Shown piece by piece: positions 41,860-51,762 of a stretch of 64,000 bases of DNA; positions within the stretch are counted from its first letter, which is position 1; each line of letters begins with the position of its first letter. Origin of the DNA: Streptomyces cynarae (GTDB taxonomy: Bacteria; Actinomycetota; Actinomycetes; Streptomycetales; Streptomycetaceae); the NCBI RefSeq assembly GCF_025642135.1, contig NZ_CP106793.1, forward strand, positions 7,470,001 through 7,534,000, read 5' to 3'. A model generated the notes under the pieces. It worked only from the letters and a program-made list of their open reading frames with translations, ran no database searches and was not told where the DNA came from. The position numbers and the translations under genes are program-made.

Positions 41860-42675
41860 ATGCAACTGTCCCGTTCCGCGCGCATCGCGCTGCGCATCGC
41901 CGCCGGGCTCGGCTTCGCGGTGGTCTACGTCCCGCTCGCGCTCGTCCTGGTCAACTCCTTCAACCCGGACCGCAGCGCGAGCTGGCCCCCGCCCGGGTGG
42001 ACGTTCCACTGGTGGTCGGTGGCCTGGGAGAACACGGGCGCCCGGAGCGCGCTCTGGGTCTCGGTGAAGGCGGGCCTCGGTGCCACGGCCATCGCGCTGG
42101 TGCTGGGCACGCTCATCGCGTTCGCGGTGGCCCGGCACCGCTTCTTCGGCCGCGGCGCCATCTCGTTCGTGGTCGTCCTGCCGATCGCGCTGCCCGGCAT
42201 CGTCACCGGCATCGCGCTCAACTCGGCGTTCGGCACGGTCCTTCAGCCGCTCGGCGTCGGTCTCGGCCTGTTCACCGTGATCGTCGGGCACGCCACCTTC
42301 TGCATCGTCGTCGTCTTCAACAACGTGGTCGCACGGCTGCGCCGCACCTCCGGCTCCTACGAGGAGGCGGCTATGGACCTGGGGGCCGACACGTTCCGCG
42401 CCTTCGTCGACGTGACGTTCCCGCTGGTGCGCTCGGCGCTGTTCGCGGGCGGGCTGCTCGCGTTCGCGCTGTCCTTCGACGAGATCGTGGTGACCACGTT
42501 CACCGCGGGCCCCGGCATCGAGACCCTCCCGATCTGGATCTTCAACAACATGACACGCCCTCAGCAGGCGCCCGTCGTGAACGTGGTGGCGGCGGTGCTG
42601 GTCCTGCTGTCGGTGATCCCGATCTACGTCGCCCAACGACTTTCGGCGGACACGGCGACGGAGAGCCGGATCTAG
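41860..42675 (+). CDS. ABC permease, PotC type
   Basis: 271 residues, ATG after AGAAGAGG. Six membrane segments and the loop YEEAAMDLGADTFRAF. Last gene of the operon. Confidence 0.92.
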   Translation: MQLSRSARIALRIAAGLGFAVVYVPLALVLVNSFNPDRSASWPPPGWTFHWWSVAWENTGARSALWVSVKAGLGATAIALVLGTLIAFAVARHRFFGRGAISFVVVLPIALPGIVTGIALNSAFGTVLQPLGVGLGLFTVIVGHATFCIVVVFNNVVARLRRTSGSYEEAAMDLGADTFRAFVDVTFPLVRSALFAGGLLAFALSFDEIVVTTFTAGPGIETLPIWIFNNMTRPQQAPVVNVVAAVLVLLSVIPIYVAQRLSADTATESRI

Positions 42676-42701
42676 GGCCGGGGCCACCGCGGCCCCGGCC
42701 C
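42675..42701. terminator. Terminator between the ABC operon and the vanB-like gene
   Basis: Perfect 11-bp stem GGGCCGGGGCC / GGCCCCGGCCC with a 5-nt loop, starting at the PotC stop; it serves convergent genes. Confidence 0.85.
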
Positions 42702-42715
42702 AGGGGTCCGCGCGG

Positions 42716-43651
42716 TCAGAGATCGAGCACCAGTCGCCCGCCCCGGCACCGGGACACGCAGATCATCATGGTCTCGCCGGACTCCCGCTCCTCCTCCGTC
42801 AGCACCGAGTCCCGGTGGTCCGGGGTGCCCTCCAGGACGTCGGTCTCGCAGGTGCCGCAGGTGCCCTCCGTACAGGAGAACAGCACCTCGACGCCGGCGT
42901 CGCGCACGGTGTCGAGGATGGAGACGCGCGGCGGGACGGTGAGCGTACGGCCGCTCTGCGCGAGGACGACCTCGAACTCGCCGTCGTCCCCCGTCGGTTG
43001 CTCCTTGGGCTGGAACCGCTCGACGCGCAGCGTGCCGGCGGGGCAGCGTCCCTCCACCGCGTCCAGCAGTGGGCCGGGGCCACAGCAGTAGACGAGCGTG
43101 CCGTCGGGCACGTCGTCCAGCACCGAGGCCAGGTCCAGCAGCCCGTTCTCGTCCTGCGGGGCGAGGGTGACCCGGTCCCCGTACCGTTCCAGCTCCGTGG
43201 TGAACGCCATGGAGCGGCGGGTGCGGCCGCCGTACAGCAGGGTCCAGTCGGCGCCCGCCGCCTCGGCCGCGGCGAGCATCGGCAGGATGGGCGTGATGCC
43301 GATGCCGCCGGCGATGAAGCGGTAACGGGGGGAGGGGTGCAGGGGGAAGTGGTTGCGCGGTCCCCGCACGCGCACCTTGTCGCCCTCGCGCACCTGCTCG
43401 TGGACGTGGGCCGACCCTCCCCGCCCGTCGGCCTCGCGGAGCACGGCGATCCGCCAGGCCTGCCGGTCCGCGGGATCGCCGCACAGCGAGTACTGCCGCT
43501 CCAGTCCCGGCCCGAGCAGGACGTCGACGTGGGCACCCGGCTCCCAGGCCGGAAGCTCCTCGCCCAGCGGGTGGCGCAGGGTGAGGGCGAGCACGCCCTC
43601 GGCCGCCGGCTCGCGGCGGTCGACGACGAGTTCGGTTTCGTACGCGGTCAT
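42716..43651 (-). CDS. vanB: Vanillate-demethylase-type reductase (PDR/VanB family)
   Basis: 311 residues from the ATG at 43651, overlapping the preceding stop (ATGA). The flavin-binding barrel (RQYSLCG), the NAD-binding domain (GGIGITPILPML, CCGPGPLLDAV) and a C-terminal plant-type [2Fe-2S] domain (CTEGTCGTC, then CVSRC) are in the order typical of phthalate-dioxygenase-reductase proteins. It passes electrons from NAD(P)H to the Rieske oxygenase of the same operon. The VanB role is inferred from the partner. Confidence 0.87.
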   Translation of the reverse strand: MTAYETELVVDRREPAAEGVLALTLRHPLGEELPAWEPGAHVDVLLGPGLERQYSLCGDPADRQAWRIAVLREADGRGGSAHVHEQVREGDKVRVRGPRNHFPLHPSPRYRFIAGGIGITPILPMLAAAEAAGADWTLLYGGRTRRSMAFTTELERYGDRVTLAPQDENGLLDLASVLDDVPDGTLVYCCGPGPLLDAVEGRCPAGTLRVERFQPKEQPTGDDGEFEVVLAQSGRTLTVPPRVSILDTVRDAGVEVLFSCTEGTCGTCETDVLEGTPDHRDSVLTEEERESGETMMICVSRCRGGRLVLDL

Positions 43652-43830
43652 GAGACGGTTCCTCGGGGCTGGTGTCCTTCGGGGTGCGCGAGCATCCACT
43701 CCCACATCTCCACCGGGTCCTGGTCGGTGTGCTCGGCGCCGCAGTGGCAGGTGCCGTGCAGGATGTCGGTGCCCGGGAGCCAGTCGATGCGGTAGACCTC
43801 GCGCAGCGCAGAACCGGAGGGCGTGCTCAC
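43648..43830 (-). CDS. 60-residue Cys/His-rich protein in the Rieske oxygenase operon
   Basis: 60 residues from a GTG that overlaps the oxygenase stop (GTGA); its own stop overlaps the reductase start (ATGA). The core HGTCHCGAEH could bind zinc or iron; the rest is a small Trp-rich domain (MWEWMLAHPEGH). The double 4-bp overlap shows it is a real translated gene. It may be a small accessory or metallochaperone of the oxygenase. No known family was recognised. Confidence 0.75.
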   Translation of the reverse strand: MSTPSGSALREVYRIDWLPGTDILHGTCHCGAEHTDQDPVEMWEWMLAHPEGHQPRGTVS

Positions 43831-44891
43831 TGGACCTTCTCCACCGGCTTGTCGCCCTCCTCGACCAGTCGGGCGAGGATACGGCGGGCGGCGAGACCGC
43901 CGGTGTCGATGTTGATGCTCAGCTCCTGGTAGCCGGCCCGCTCGGTGCCGAGCGTCCTCTGCAGCAGGTTGAGCGCGTCGACGTCCTGCATGACGACCGT
44001 GTGGTTGAAGTCGCGCAGGAACGTGGTGACTTCCTCGTCGTCCTTCGCGAAGTCCCGGGAGACGGCCCAGAAGTCGTAGACCTTGCCGTCGGAGGACGGG
44101 GTGATCGCGTAGGTGATCTCGGTGTGGAAGCCGTTCGGGTCGCTGCCGTCCGGCTCGGGCAGCACGCCGACCGGCGCGATCCTGCTGTGCAGCAGGTAGA
44201 GGCAGGGGGCGTGGTACTCGATGTCCTGCCAGCGGGTGATGCGGCCCTCGATGCCGGTGGAGCGGGCGTAGAAGGGCGGGCACTCGGCGTCGTCCATGTG
44301 CCGGCTGACCCGCACGATGCCGGCGCCCTCGTCGACCTCGGTGGTGATCGGCGTCTCGGCGACCTCCGGTGTGCCGATGTAGCCGCCGTGCAGATACGTC
44401 TCGTGGGAGAGGTCGAGCAGGTTGTCGACCAGCAGACCGTAGTCGGCGTCGATCGGCTCCATGCCGCGCACCGTGACCCAGTCCGGGGAGTCGAGGTGCT
44501 TCGCCCGCGGGATGGTGCCCGCGTCGGCGAGCGCCGGATCACCGATCCACACCCACACCAGGGAGTCCTGCTCGACGACCGGGTACGAGGCGACGCGGGC
44601 CGTACGCGGGATGCGCTTCTGCCCCGGCACGTACACGCAGGCGCCCGTCGTGTCGTACGTGAACCCGTGGTACCCGCACACGATGCGGTCCCCGTCGAGC
44701 CGGCTCTCCGAGAGCGGGAAGCGGCGGTGGACGCAGCGGTCGGCCAGGGCGACCGCTGTGCCGTCGTCCTCGGTGCGGTAGAAGACGAGCGGCTCACCGA
44801 GGATCGTGCGGCCGAGCAGCTCGCGCCCGACCTCATGGCTGTAGGCGGCGACGTACCACTGGTTCCTGGCGAAGGCGGTCATGTGAGGCAT
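43827..44891 (-). CDS. vanA: Rieske non-haem iron oxygenase, vanillate O-demethylase type
   Basis: 354 residues from the ATG at 44891 (second ATG at 44882). Rieske ligands CVH and CGYH are in the N-terminal domain, followed by mononuclear iron ligands in DLSHETYLH and a later Asp. The VanA/TsaM-type catalytic C-domain fills the rest. With the reductase it would demethylate a methoxylated aromatic such as vanillate to protocatechuate and formaldehyde. Vanillate is the expected end product of ferulate degradation by the operon at 1.5-5.3 kb. Other O-demethylase substrates cannot be excluded. Confidence 0.85.
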   Translation of the reverse strand: MPHMTAFARNQWYVAAYSHEVGRELLGRTILGEPLVFYRTEDDGTAVALADRCVHRRFPLSESRLDGDRIVCGYHGFTYDTTGACVYVPGQKRIPRTARVASYPVVEQDSLVWVWIGDPALADAGTIPRAKHLDSPDWVTVRGMEPIDADYGLLVDNLLDLSHETYLHGGYIGTPEVAETPITTEVDEGAGIVRVSRHMDDAECPPFYARSTGIEGRITRWQDIEYHAPCLYLLHSRIAPVGVLPEPDGSDPNGFHTEITYAITPSSDGKVYDFWAVSRDFAKDDEEVTTFLRDFNHTVVMQDVDALNLLQRTLGTERAGYQELSINIDTGGLAARRILARLVEEGDKPVEKVQ

Positions 44892-45155
44892 GGGTTCCCG
44901 TCCCTGTCGGCGGGGCGCCGTCGCCCCGCGTGCCGTGGTTGGACTCAGGGTCGTGACGGGTGTGGTTGCCGCGCAAGGCGGCTTCTGTCAGGCGGAAGCG
45001 TCTCTGTGAAAGAGCTGGTCAGGGTCTTGCCATGCCTCTTGCCCAGCGGCGGCAAGGTCTGCGCAGCACCGCCGCTGGGTGGCTCACTCCTGAGGTGGCC
45101 GCTGATGGGCTCGGTGAACAGGTCGGATCGGGGTGCTGCCGTGATTATCTGGCAA
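44892..45155. other. Upstream region of the oxygenase operon
   Basis: 264 bp with a GC-rich hairpin (GGCGGGGCG...CGCCCCGC, about 44909-44930). No intact gene was recognised. Confidence 0.4.
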
Positions 45156-45302
45156 TGAGCCCAGGACGAGGGCCATGGCGTCGGCCCGCGGCCCGGCCAG
45201 TGATCGGGCCGCGGGGTTGGGCACGCACCCCAGCTTTTTGATGGCTCGCCGCAGGGCCCGCCGTGTCGACTCCTTCACACCGGCCGCGTTGTTGATGACT
45301 CC
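45156..45302 (-). pseudogene. LacI-family regulator remnant (DNA-binding part)
   Basis: The frame reads VINNAAGVKESTRRALRRAI, then KKLGCVPNPAARSLAG and RADAMALVL, the hinge and end of a LacI headpiece. The first helices and the ligand domain are gone. It lies beside the hemicellulase island and may be the relic of its regulator. Confidence 0.6.
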
Positions 45303-45401
45303 TCTGTGCGGGCCCCCATGGCGTGTTGCCTCAGCGCCCGTGCGGGGCCGCAGCCGCAACGGCCCGCGGCCCCGCACGGCTGAAGGACCGGACGTGACCT
45401 G

Positions 45402-45473
45402 CCACGGGAGTGCCTGGCCGGTGCCTGCGGCGATGGGCTCGAAGGCCCGGTCCCGGTGCAGGAGAGCAGTCGC
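45402..45473 (-). pseudogene. Possible PIN-domain (VapC) toxin remnant
   Basis: ATALLHRDRAFEPIAAGTGQ resembles the C-terminal end of actinobacterial PIN toxins (acidic Asp in HRDRAFE). Only about 25 residues remain, so the call is by pattern only. Confidence 0.3.
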
Positions 45474-45547
45474 CGCAGCATGGCCTGCTGTCGTGGGACT
45501 GCCTCGACCGACCGGGCTACTCCCGGCGCGGTGGCAGGGATGGCGGG

Positions 45548-47194
45548 TCACGCGAGCGTGGTCCACTTCTGGTTGTTCTGGCCGTTGCAGGTCCACAGGA
45601 TGACCGGGGTGCCGTTGGCGGTGGCGGCCCCGTTGACGTCGAGGCACAGCCCGGCGTGGACGTTGCGGATCGACCCGTCGGACTGCATGGTCCACTTCTG
45701 GTTGTCCTGGCCGTTGCAGGGCCAGATGATGACCGGCGTGCCGTTGGTGGTGCCCTGGTTGGAGGCGTCCAGGCACTTGTCGCCGTAGACGCGGATCTCG
45801 CCGCCGGCCCATGTGGTCCACAGCTGGTTGGCGGCGGTGTGGCAGTCCCAGATCAGCGTTTTCGTCCCGGACGCGGTGGAGGCGCCGTCCACGTCCAGGC
45901 AGCGGCCGGACCCGGTACCGCGCAGACGTGCGGTGGTGGAGGCCAGCGGGCTGCCGCCGGTCACCTTGAACACGGCGACACCGTGCGCCGGGACGCTCGC
46001 CGAGATCTGGCCGGAGGTGCTCGACGTGCCGCCGGTCCACAGGTCGGTGAGGGTGAACGGCCCTCCGGTGAGGCCGACTTGCGCGGCCGTGGCGGTGATG
46101 GTGGCGGTGCCGCTGCCCCGGTTGAACAGGCCGACCGCGACCGAGCCGTCGGACAGGGGCTTGGCGAACACCTCGGTGTCGCCGTCGTCGCGGACCCGGC
46201 GCCCGCCCGCGCCCAGCTTGTCCTGGTTCACCGCCAGCAGACGCGGGTTGCGCAGGATCGCGCTCACGTCGGCGGACATGGTCCGGATGTCGTTGCCCGC
46301 GATGAGGGGGGCCGAGAGCAGCGCCCACAGGGCGAAGTGGGAGCGGGACTCGGTCAGCGACAGACCGGGACGGCCGACCACCAGCATGTCGGGGTCGTTC
46401 CAGTGCCCCGGACCCGACTGGGCGGCCAGCGGCGCGTCGATGTCGAGGACGTTGCCGACGCCCATCGGGTAGCTGTTGGTGTTGCCGTTCTGCCAGACGT
46501 CGAGCAGGTCCTCGGTCGTCCGCCACAGGTCGGCGACCTCGCCCCAGTTGTAGGTGGCACCGGTGATGGCGTGGAAGCTGTTGGGGTTGATGCTGTAGAC
46601 GATCGGGCGGCCGGTGGCGCGCAGGGCGTCGCGCATGACGGTGAACTGCGCGACCTGATCGGCCAGGGTGCCGCTACCGGAGCACCAGTCGTACTTCAGG
46701 TAGTCCACGCCCCAGGAGGCGAACGTGTTGGCGTCCTGGACCTCGTGGCCCTTGCTGCCGGTGGAGCCGGGGTAGGTGGCCACGCCCTGCGCGCACGTCT
46801 TCTCGTTGGGCGCCTCGTAGATGCCGAACTTCAGGCCCTTGCTGTGGATGTAGTCCCCGAGCGCCTTCATGCCGCTGGGGAACTTGGTCGGGTTGGCCCG
46901 GAGGTTGCCCGCGCCGTCCCGCTGCGGGTCGAACCAGCAGTCGTCGACGACGACGTACTGGTAGCCCGCGTCCTTCATGCCCGACGACACCATCGCGTCG
47001 GCGGCCTGGCGGACCTGTGTCTCGTCGACCCCGCATCCGAAGCTGTTCCAGCTGTTCCAGCCCAGCGGTGGGGTGAGCGCGGGGCTGCCCGGCGCGGCCT
47101 CGGCGGTCGTGCCGGCGGAGGCGGTGACGCAGGCGGAGAGCGTCAGCGCGGTGGCCGTGAGGAGACGCAGCAGTCGCCTGTGCATGGAAACCAT
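45548..47194 (-). CDS. Secreted GH27 alpha-galactosidase with ricin-type CBM13
   Basis: 548 residues from the ATG at 47194 (GGAAGGAA upstream). A signal peptide precedes the GH27 barrel (PLGWNSWNSFGCG, nucleophile Asp169 in LKYDWC, acid Asp267 in HWNDPDM) and a C-terminal beta-sandwich. The last 130 residues form a beta-trefoil with QxW repeats (NQLWTT, NQKWTM, NQKWTT). It removes alpha-galactosyl side chains from galactomannan or xyloglucan outside the cell. Confidence 0.93.
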   Translation of the reverse strand: MVSMHRRLLRLLTATALTLSACVTASAGTTAEAAPGSPALTPPLGWNSWNSFGCGVDETQVRQAADAMVSSGMKDAGYQYVVVDDCWFDPQRDGAGNLRANPTKFPSGMKALGDYIHSKGLKFGIYEAPNEKTCAQGVATYPGSTGSKGHEVQDANTFASWGVDYLKYDWCSGSGTLADQVAQFTVMRDALRATGRPIVYSINPNSFHAITGATYNWGEVADLWRTTEDLLDVWQNGNTNSYPMGVGNVLDIDAPLAAQSGPGHWNDPDMLVVGRPGLSLTESRSHFALWALLSAPLIAGNDIRTMSADVSAILRNPRLLAVNQDKLGAGGRRVRDDGDTEVFAKPLSDGSVAVGLFNRGSGTATITATAAQVGLTGGPFTLTDLWTGGTSSTSGQISASVPAHGVAVFKVTGGSPLASTTARLRGTGSGRCLDVDGASTASGTKTLIWDCHTAANQLWTTWAGGEIRVYGDKCLDASNQGTTNGTPVIIWPCNGQDNQKWTMQSDGSIRNVHAGLCLDVNGAATANGTPVILWTCNGQNNQKWTTLA

Positions 47195-47233
47195 GCAGGG
47201 TTCCTTCCTGGGGGGAGAGAAAAAGCGGAAGTC

Positions 47234-47268
47234 GCTGGTGACCGTGCCTGCCAGGCACGGTCACCAGC
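47234..47268 (-). terminator. Terminator after the GH62 gene
   Basis: A 16-bp perfect stem (GCTGGTGACCGTGCCT / AGGCACGGTCACCAGC) with a 3-nt loop, 22 bp past the GH62 stop and upstream of the GH27 start. Confidence 0.8.
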
Positions 47269-47290
47269 TTTGTGGTCGGGCGCGCTCGGG

Positions 47291-48811
<1,521 letters not shown>

Positions 48812-51121
48812 CTAGTTCGACAAGATGCGCCACCGGTTGTCGGCGGTGCCGTCGTCCGAGTCCTGGACCGCGAACGCGCCGACGGCGGTGGAGTTGTCCG
48901 CGATGGCGAGCAGCTTGCCGCTGTTCTCGTTGCGGATCTTGTAGGTCCCGTCGCCCTGGTCGAGCAGCGTCCACCTGTGGTCGGCGGTGCCGTTGTCCGA
49001 CCACTGCAGGACGGTCGCGCCGTCCGTCGTGGACATGCTCAGGACGCCGAGCACCTTGCCGCTGTGGGCGTTGCGGAAGCGGACCGCGCTTCCGTCGGTG
49101 ATCATTTGCCAGTTGTGGTCGGCGGTGCCGTTGTCCGTCCACTGCAGAGCGCGGCCACCGTCGGCCGTGGACATGTTCTGGATGCCCAGCACGAGACCGC
49201 TGCCCACGTTGGCGAGACGGACGGTATTGCCGGTGGTGTTCCAGTAGACGGTGTAGTTGAAGCCGTGCGCGTCGTGGAATGGGCCCAGGTTGACGGTGGA
49301 GCCGTTGGCGGTGGCGGTGAAGGCGAGCGAACTGCTGCTCGTCCGGGTGATCGAGGACGTGTTCAGCGACGGAAGGGAACTGAGCGAGGAGTCACCGTAG
49401 TTGCCGGCCAGGACCACCGGGCCGTAGGTGATCGCGGCGACGTTCGCGTTGTCGTTGGCCGGTCGGATGCCGATCCGCATGGGCAGGCGGACGGTGACCG
49501 TGTCGCCGGAGGTCCAGGAGCGGTTCAGGGTGGCGTAGCTGCCGGGGGTGGTGGTGATGTTCTGCGCGACGCCGTTGACGCTGATGGTGGCCCCGGTGGT
49601 CCAGCCCGGGATGCGGATGCGCATCGCCCACGTTCCGCTGACGCTGCCGGTGACCTGCAGGGTCGTCGTGTCGCTGACAGGGTAGGTCGTCGTCTGGGTG
49701 ACGGTGATACCGCGCTCCGACCAGTTGAGCACCGAGGGCACGAACAGGTTCACGATCAGGGTTTTGTCACTGCGGAAGTAGATGGAGTCCATCAGCCTGG
49801 TGTGCACGTCCAGGCCCGTGCCCTGGCAGCACCAGAAAGTGCCGTAGTCGGTGCTCCAGGTGCCGCCGCCCCACGCCGGGCCCACACCGCGTCGGCCTCC
49901 CGGGTTGAGCGGGGTGAAGTAGGTGACGTGCCCGTGGTCGTCGGCCGGGTTCTGCTGGCCGATGATCTGGTTGAGCCACGCCCGCTCGTAGTAGTCGAAC
50001 AACGCGGCCCGGTTCGGATCCAGCGCGAACAGCTCACGGGTGATGGTGAGCATGTTGATGGTGTTGCAGCTTTCGCACGTGTCCTTGTTCAGGTAGCCGG
50101 CGATGGCGTTCGGGGCGCGGAAGTGCTCCGCCTGGCTGTTGCCGCCGATGGCATAGGTGTGCGAGGTGATGCAGATGTTCCAGGCGTTGGTGGCGATGTC
50201 CCGGTAGCGAGTGGTGCCGGTGGCCTTGTACTCCCGGGCGGCGCCGATCCACTTGGGAACCTGGGTGTTGGCGTGCAGTCCGCCCAGCTGGTCCTGGTTG
50301 GACGCCAGCGGGTCGAACACCGCGGCGTGGTCGAAGCGCTGGGCGACCGTGAGCCACCGCGCGTCGCCCGTCTGCTGGTAGAGATCGGTCAGCACCGTGT
50401 TCATACCGCCGAACTCGGTTTGCAGCATGGCCTGCATCTGCTGGCTGCTCAACCGGCCGGTGCGCCAGTCGACCCATCCCGCCAGGGCGAGCAGCACATC
50501 CCGGGCTTGTGTGCTGCCGATGTGGCGCCATACGTCCAACAGGCCGGCGAGGGTCTTGTGGATGGTGTAGTACGGCACATTGCCGTTGCTCAGGGTCCGC
50601 TGCTCGAGAGCGGTGAAGTCGGACTCGGGGTAGCCGGAGAGGTACCCGGCGCTGAAACCGGCGGCGCTGTTGTTGGCCTGGCATTTGGCCAGCTCCGCGA
50701 CCATGTAGGTGGCCTTGTCCCGGCAGATGGTGTCCCCGGTGACGGCGTACGACTGTGCCCATGCCGTGAGGAAGTGCCCCTGGATGTGGGTGCGGAAGCC
50801 GAAGTTCGGCGCGTCCCAGCCGCCGTTGGCGGTCGCGCCGTTGGTGGACAGCTTGTGGTTGGCGCGGAAGTTGTACAGCAGCCGGTCGACATCGACGAAC
50901 CGCAGGTAGTTCTGCGTGCGGTTCTGGTTGTCCAGCCACCGGCTCGCGGTGAGCCGGACCTGGCCGAGTCCGAAGGGGTGTGCGGAGACCCCGATGTCGG
51001 CCCTTGCGGGAGGGATGGCCGCGTGGGCGGGAGATGCGCCGATGAAGGATCCGGTGGCAGAGGCGGCGGCGGTGGCCCCGGCTACTTGCAGCAGGCGCCG
51101 TCTGCTGACGGAGGAAGACAT
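48812..51121 (-). CDS. Secreted GH127 beta-L-arabinofuranosidase-type enzyme with ricin-like tail
   Basis: 769 residues from the ATG at 51121. A Tat signal (SRRRLLQV) is followed by the alpha/alpha-barrel of the DUF1680/GH127 family with the zinc cysteines in CESCNT and WCCQGTG, beta-sandwich domains, and a C-terminal trefoil with three DNGTADHxW-type repeats. It acts on beta-L-arabinofuranosides of plant glycans. Probably its own transcription unit. Confidence 0.88.
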   Translation of the reverse strand: MSSSVSRRRLLQVAGATAAASATGSFIGASPAHAAIPPARADIGVSAHPFGLGQVRLTASRWLDNQNRTQNYLRFVDVDRLLYNFRANHKLSTNGATANGGWDAPNFGFRTHIQGHFLTAWAQSYAVTGDTICRDKATYMVAELAKCQANNSAAGFSAGYLSGYPESDFTALEQRTLSNGNVPYYTIHKTLAGLLDVWRHIGSTQARDVLLALAGWVDWRTGRLSSQQMQAMLQTEFGGMNTVLTDLYQQTGDARWLTVAQRFDHAAVFDPLASNQDQLGGLHANTQVPKWIGAAREYKATGTTRYRDIATNAWNICITSHTYAIGGNSQAEHFRAPNAIAGYLNKDTCESCNTINMLTITRELFALDPNRAALFDYYERAWLNQIIGQQNPADDHGHVTYFTPLNPGGRRGVGPAWGGGTWSTDYGTFWCCQGTGLDVHTRLMDSIYFRSDKTLIVNLFVPSVLNWSERGITVTQTTTYPVSDTTTLQVTGSVSGTWAMRIRIPGWTTGATISVNGVAQNITTTPGSYATLNRSWTSGDTVTVRLPMRIGIRPANDNANVAAITYGPVVLAGNYGDSSLSSLPSLNTSSITRTSSSSLAFTATANGSTVNLGPFHDAHGFNYTVYWNTTGNTVRLANVGSGLVLGIQNMSTADGGRALQWTDNGTADHNWQMITDGSAVRFRNAHSGKVLGVLSMSTTDGATVLQWSDNGTADHRWTLLDQGDGTYKIRNENSGKLLAIADNSTAVGAFAVQDSDDGTADNRWRILSN

Positions 51122-51174
51122 CTTGAGCCTTTCGGTGAGGGGGGAGTGACGGCTTGGTCGTCAGTGCATTCGCT

Positions 51175-51262
51175 CACATGTCCCACGGTCAGGTGCAGCA
51201 CGTCACGGGCTTGTCTGCTGCCGACGTGGTCCCATACGTCCAGCAGGCCGACGACATCACAG
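51175..51262 (-). pseudogene. Partial duplicate of a GH127 gene
   Basis: On the minus strand this reads VGLLDVWDHVGSRQARDVL, matching AGLLDVWRHIGSTQARDVL of the intact GH127 protein (coded near 50500). Only about 28 residues remain, just upstream of the intact gene, so it is the scar of a second, diverged copy. Confidence 0.6.
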
Positions 51263-51684
51263 CGGAGCCGTGGGTGACGGCCACCGCCCCGGCCGCCATG
51301 CGGCGAGAACCGATGCGCGTGAGACTCCTCCGGTACTGCGGTCGGTCCTGTTCCGCTCGTCGGAACTCCGCCCGGAGTCGGCGGCTGGAGGCCGGGTGGC
51401 AGCCCTGCTGGGCAACGAGGCCGAAGATTCACAGGGGTCTCCGTCCCATCACCCCTCTCCACTGATACATGGGATGGATTAACGGACACGAACGTTGCCC
51501 ATGTCTAGTCTTGCGACACGCATTACTTGGCTACTTGGGGATGTGCGTCCGACCTGTGCCCTGACGTCGAGCCAGACATTGGAGTGCTGTGAGGAGTGTG
51601 AGGAGTGCAGGCGGCCTGGAACGGCACACCGCCGAAGAGATCCTCCGCGTCGAGCCCGGGGACCGGACGCCGTCCGGGTCCGGG
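51263..51684. other. Non-coding stretch, no gene seen
   Basis: Sequence between the GH127 fragment and the next terminator. Short frames exist but none has a ribosome site or a recognisable domain; it probably contains further gene debris. Confidence 0.4.
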
Positions 51685-51718
51685 GCAGGGGGTGGGGCGC
51701 ATCCGCCCCACCCCCTGC
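51685..51718 (-). terminator. Terminator after the GH12 gene
   Basis: Perfect 15-bp stem (GCAGGGGGTGGGGCG / CGCCCCACCCCCTGC) with a 4-nt loop, 45 bp past the GH12 stop. Confidence 0.8.
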
Positions 51719-51762
51719 TTCAGGTGTCGGTCACCGGTTCGCCTTCTCGGTTTGTCGCGGTG

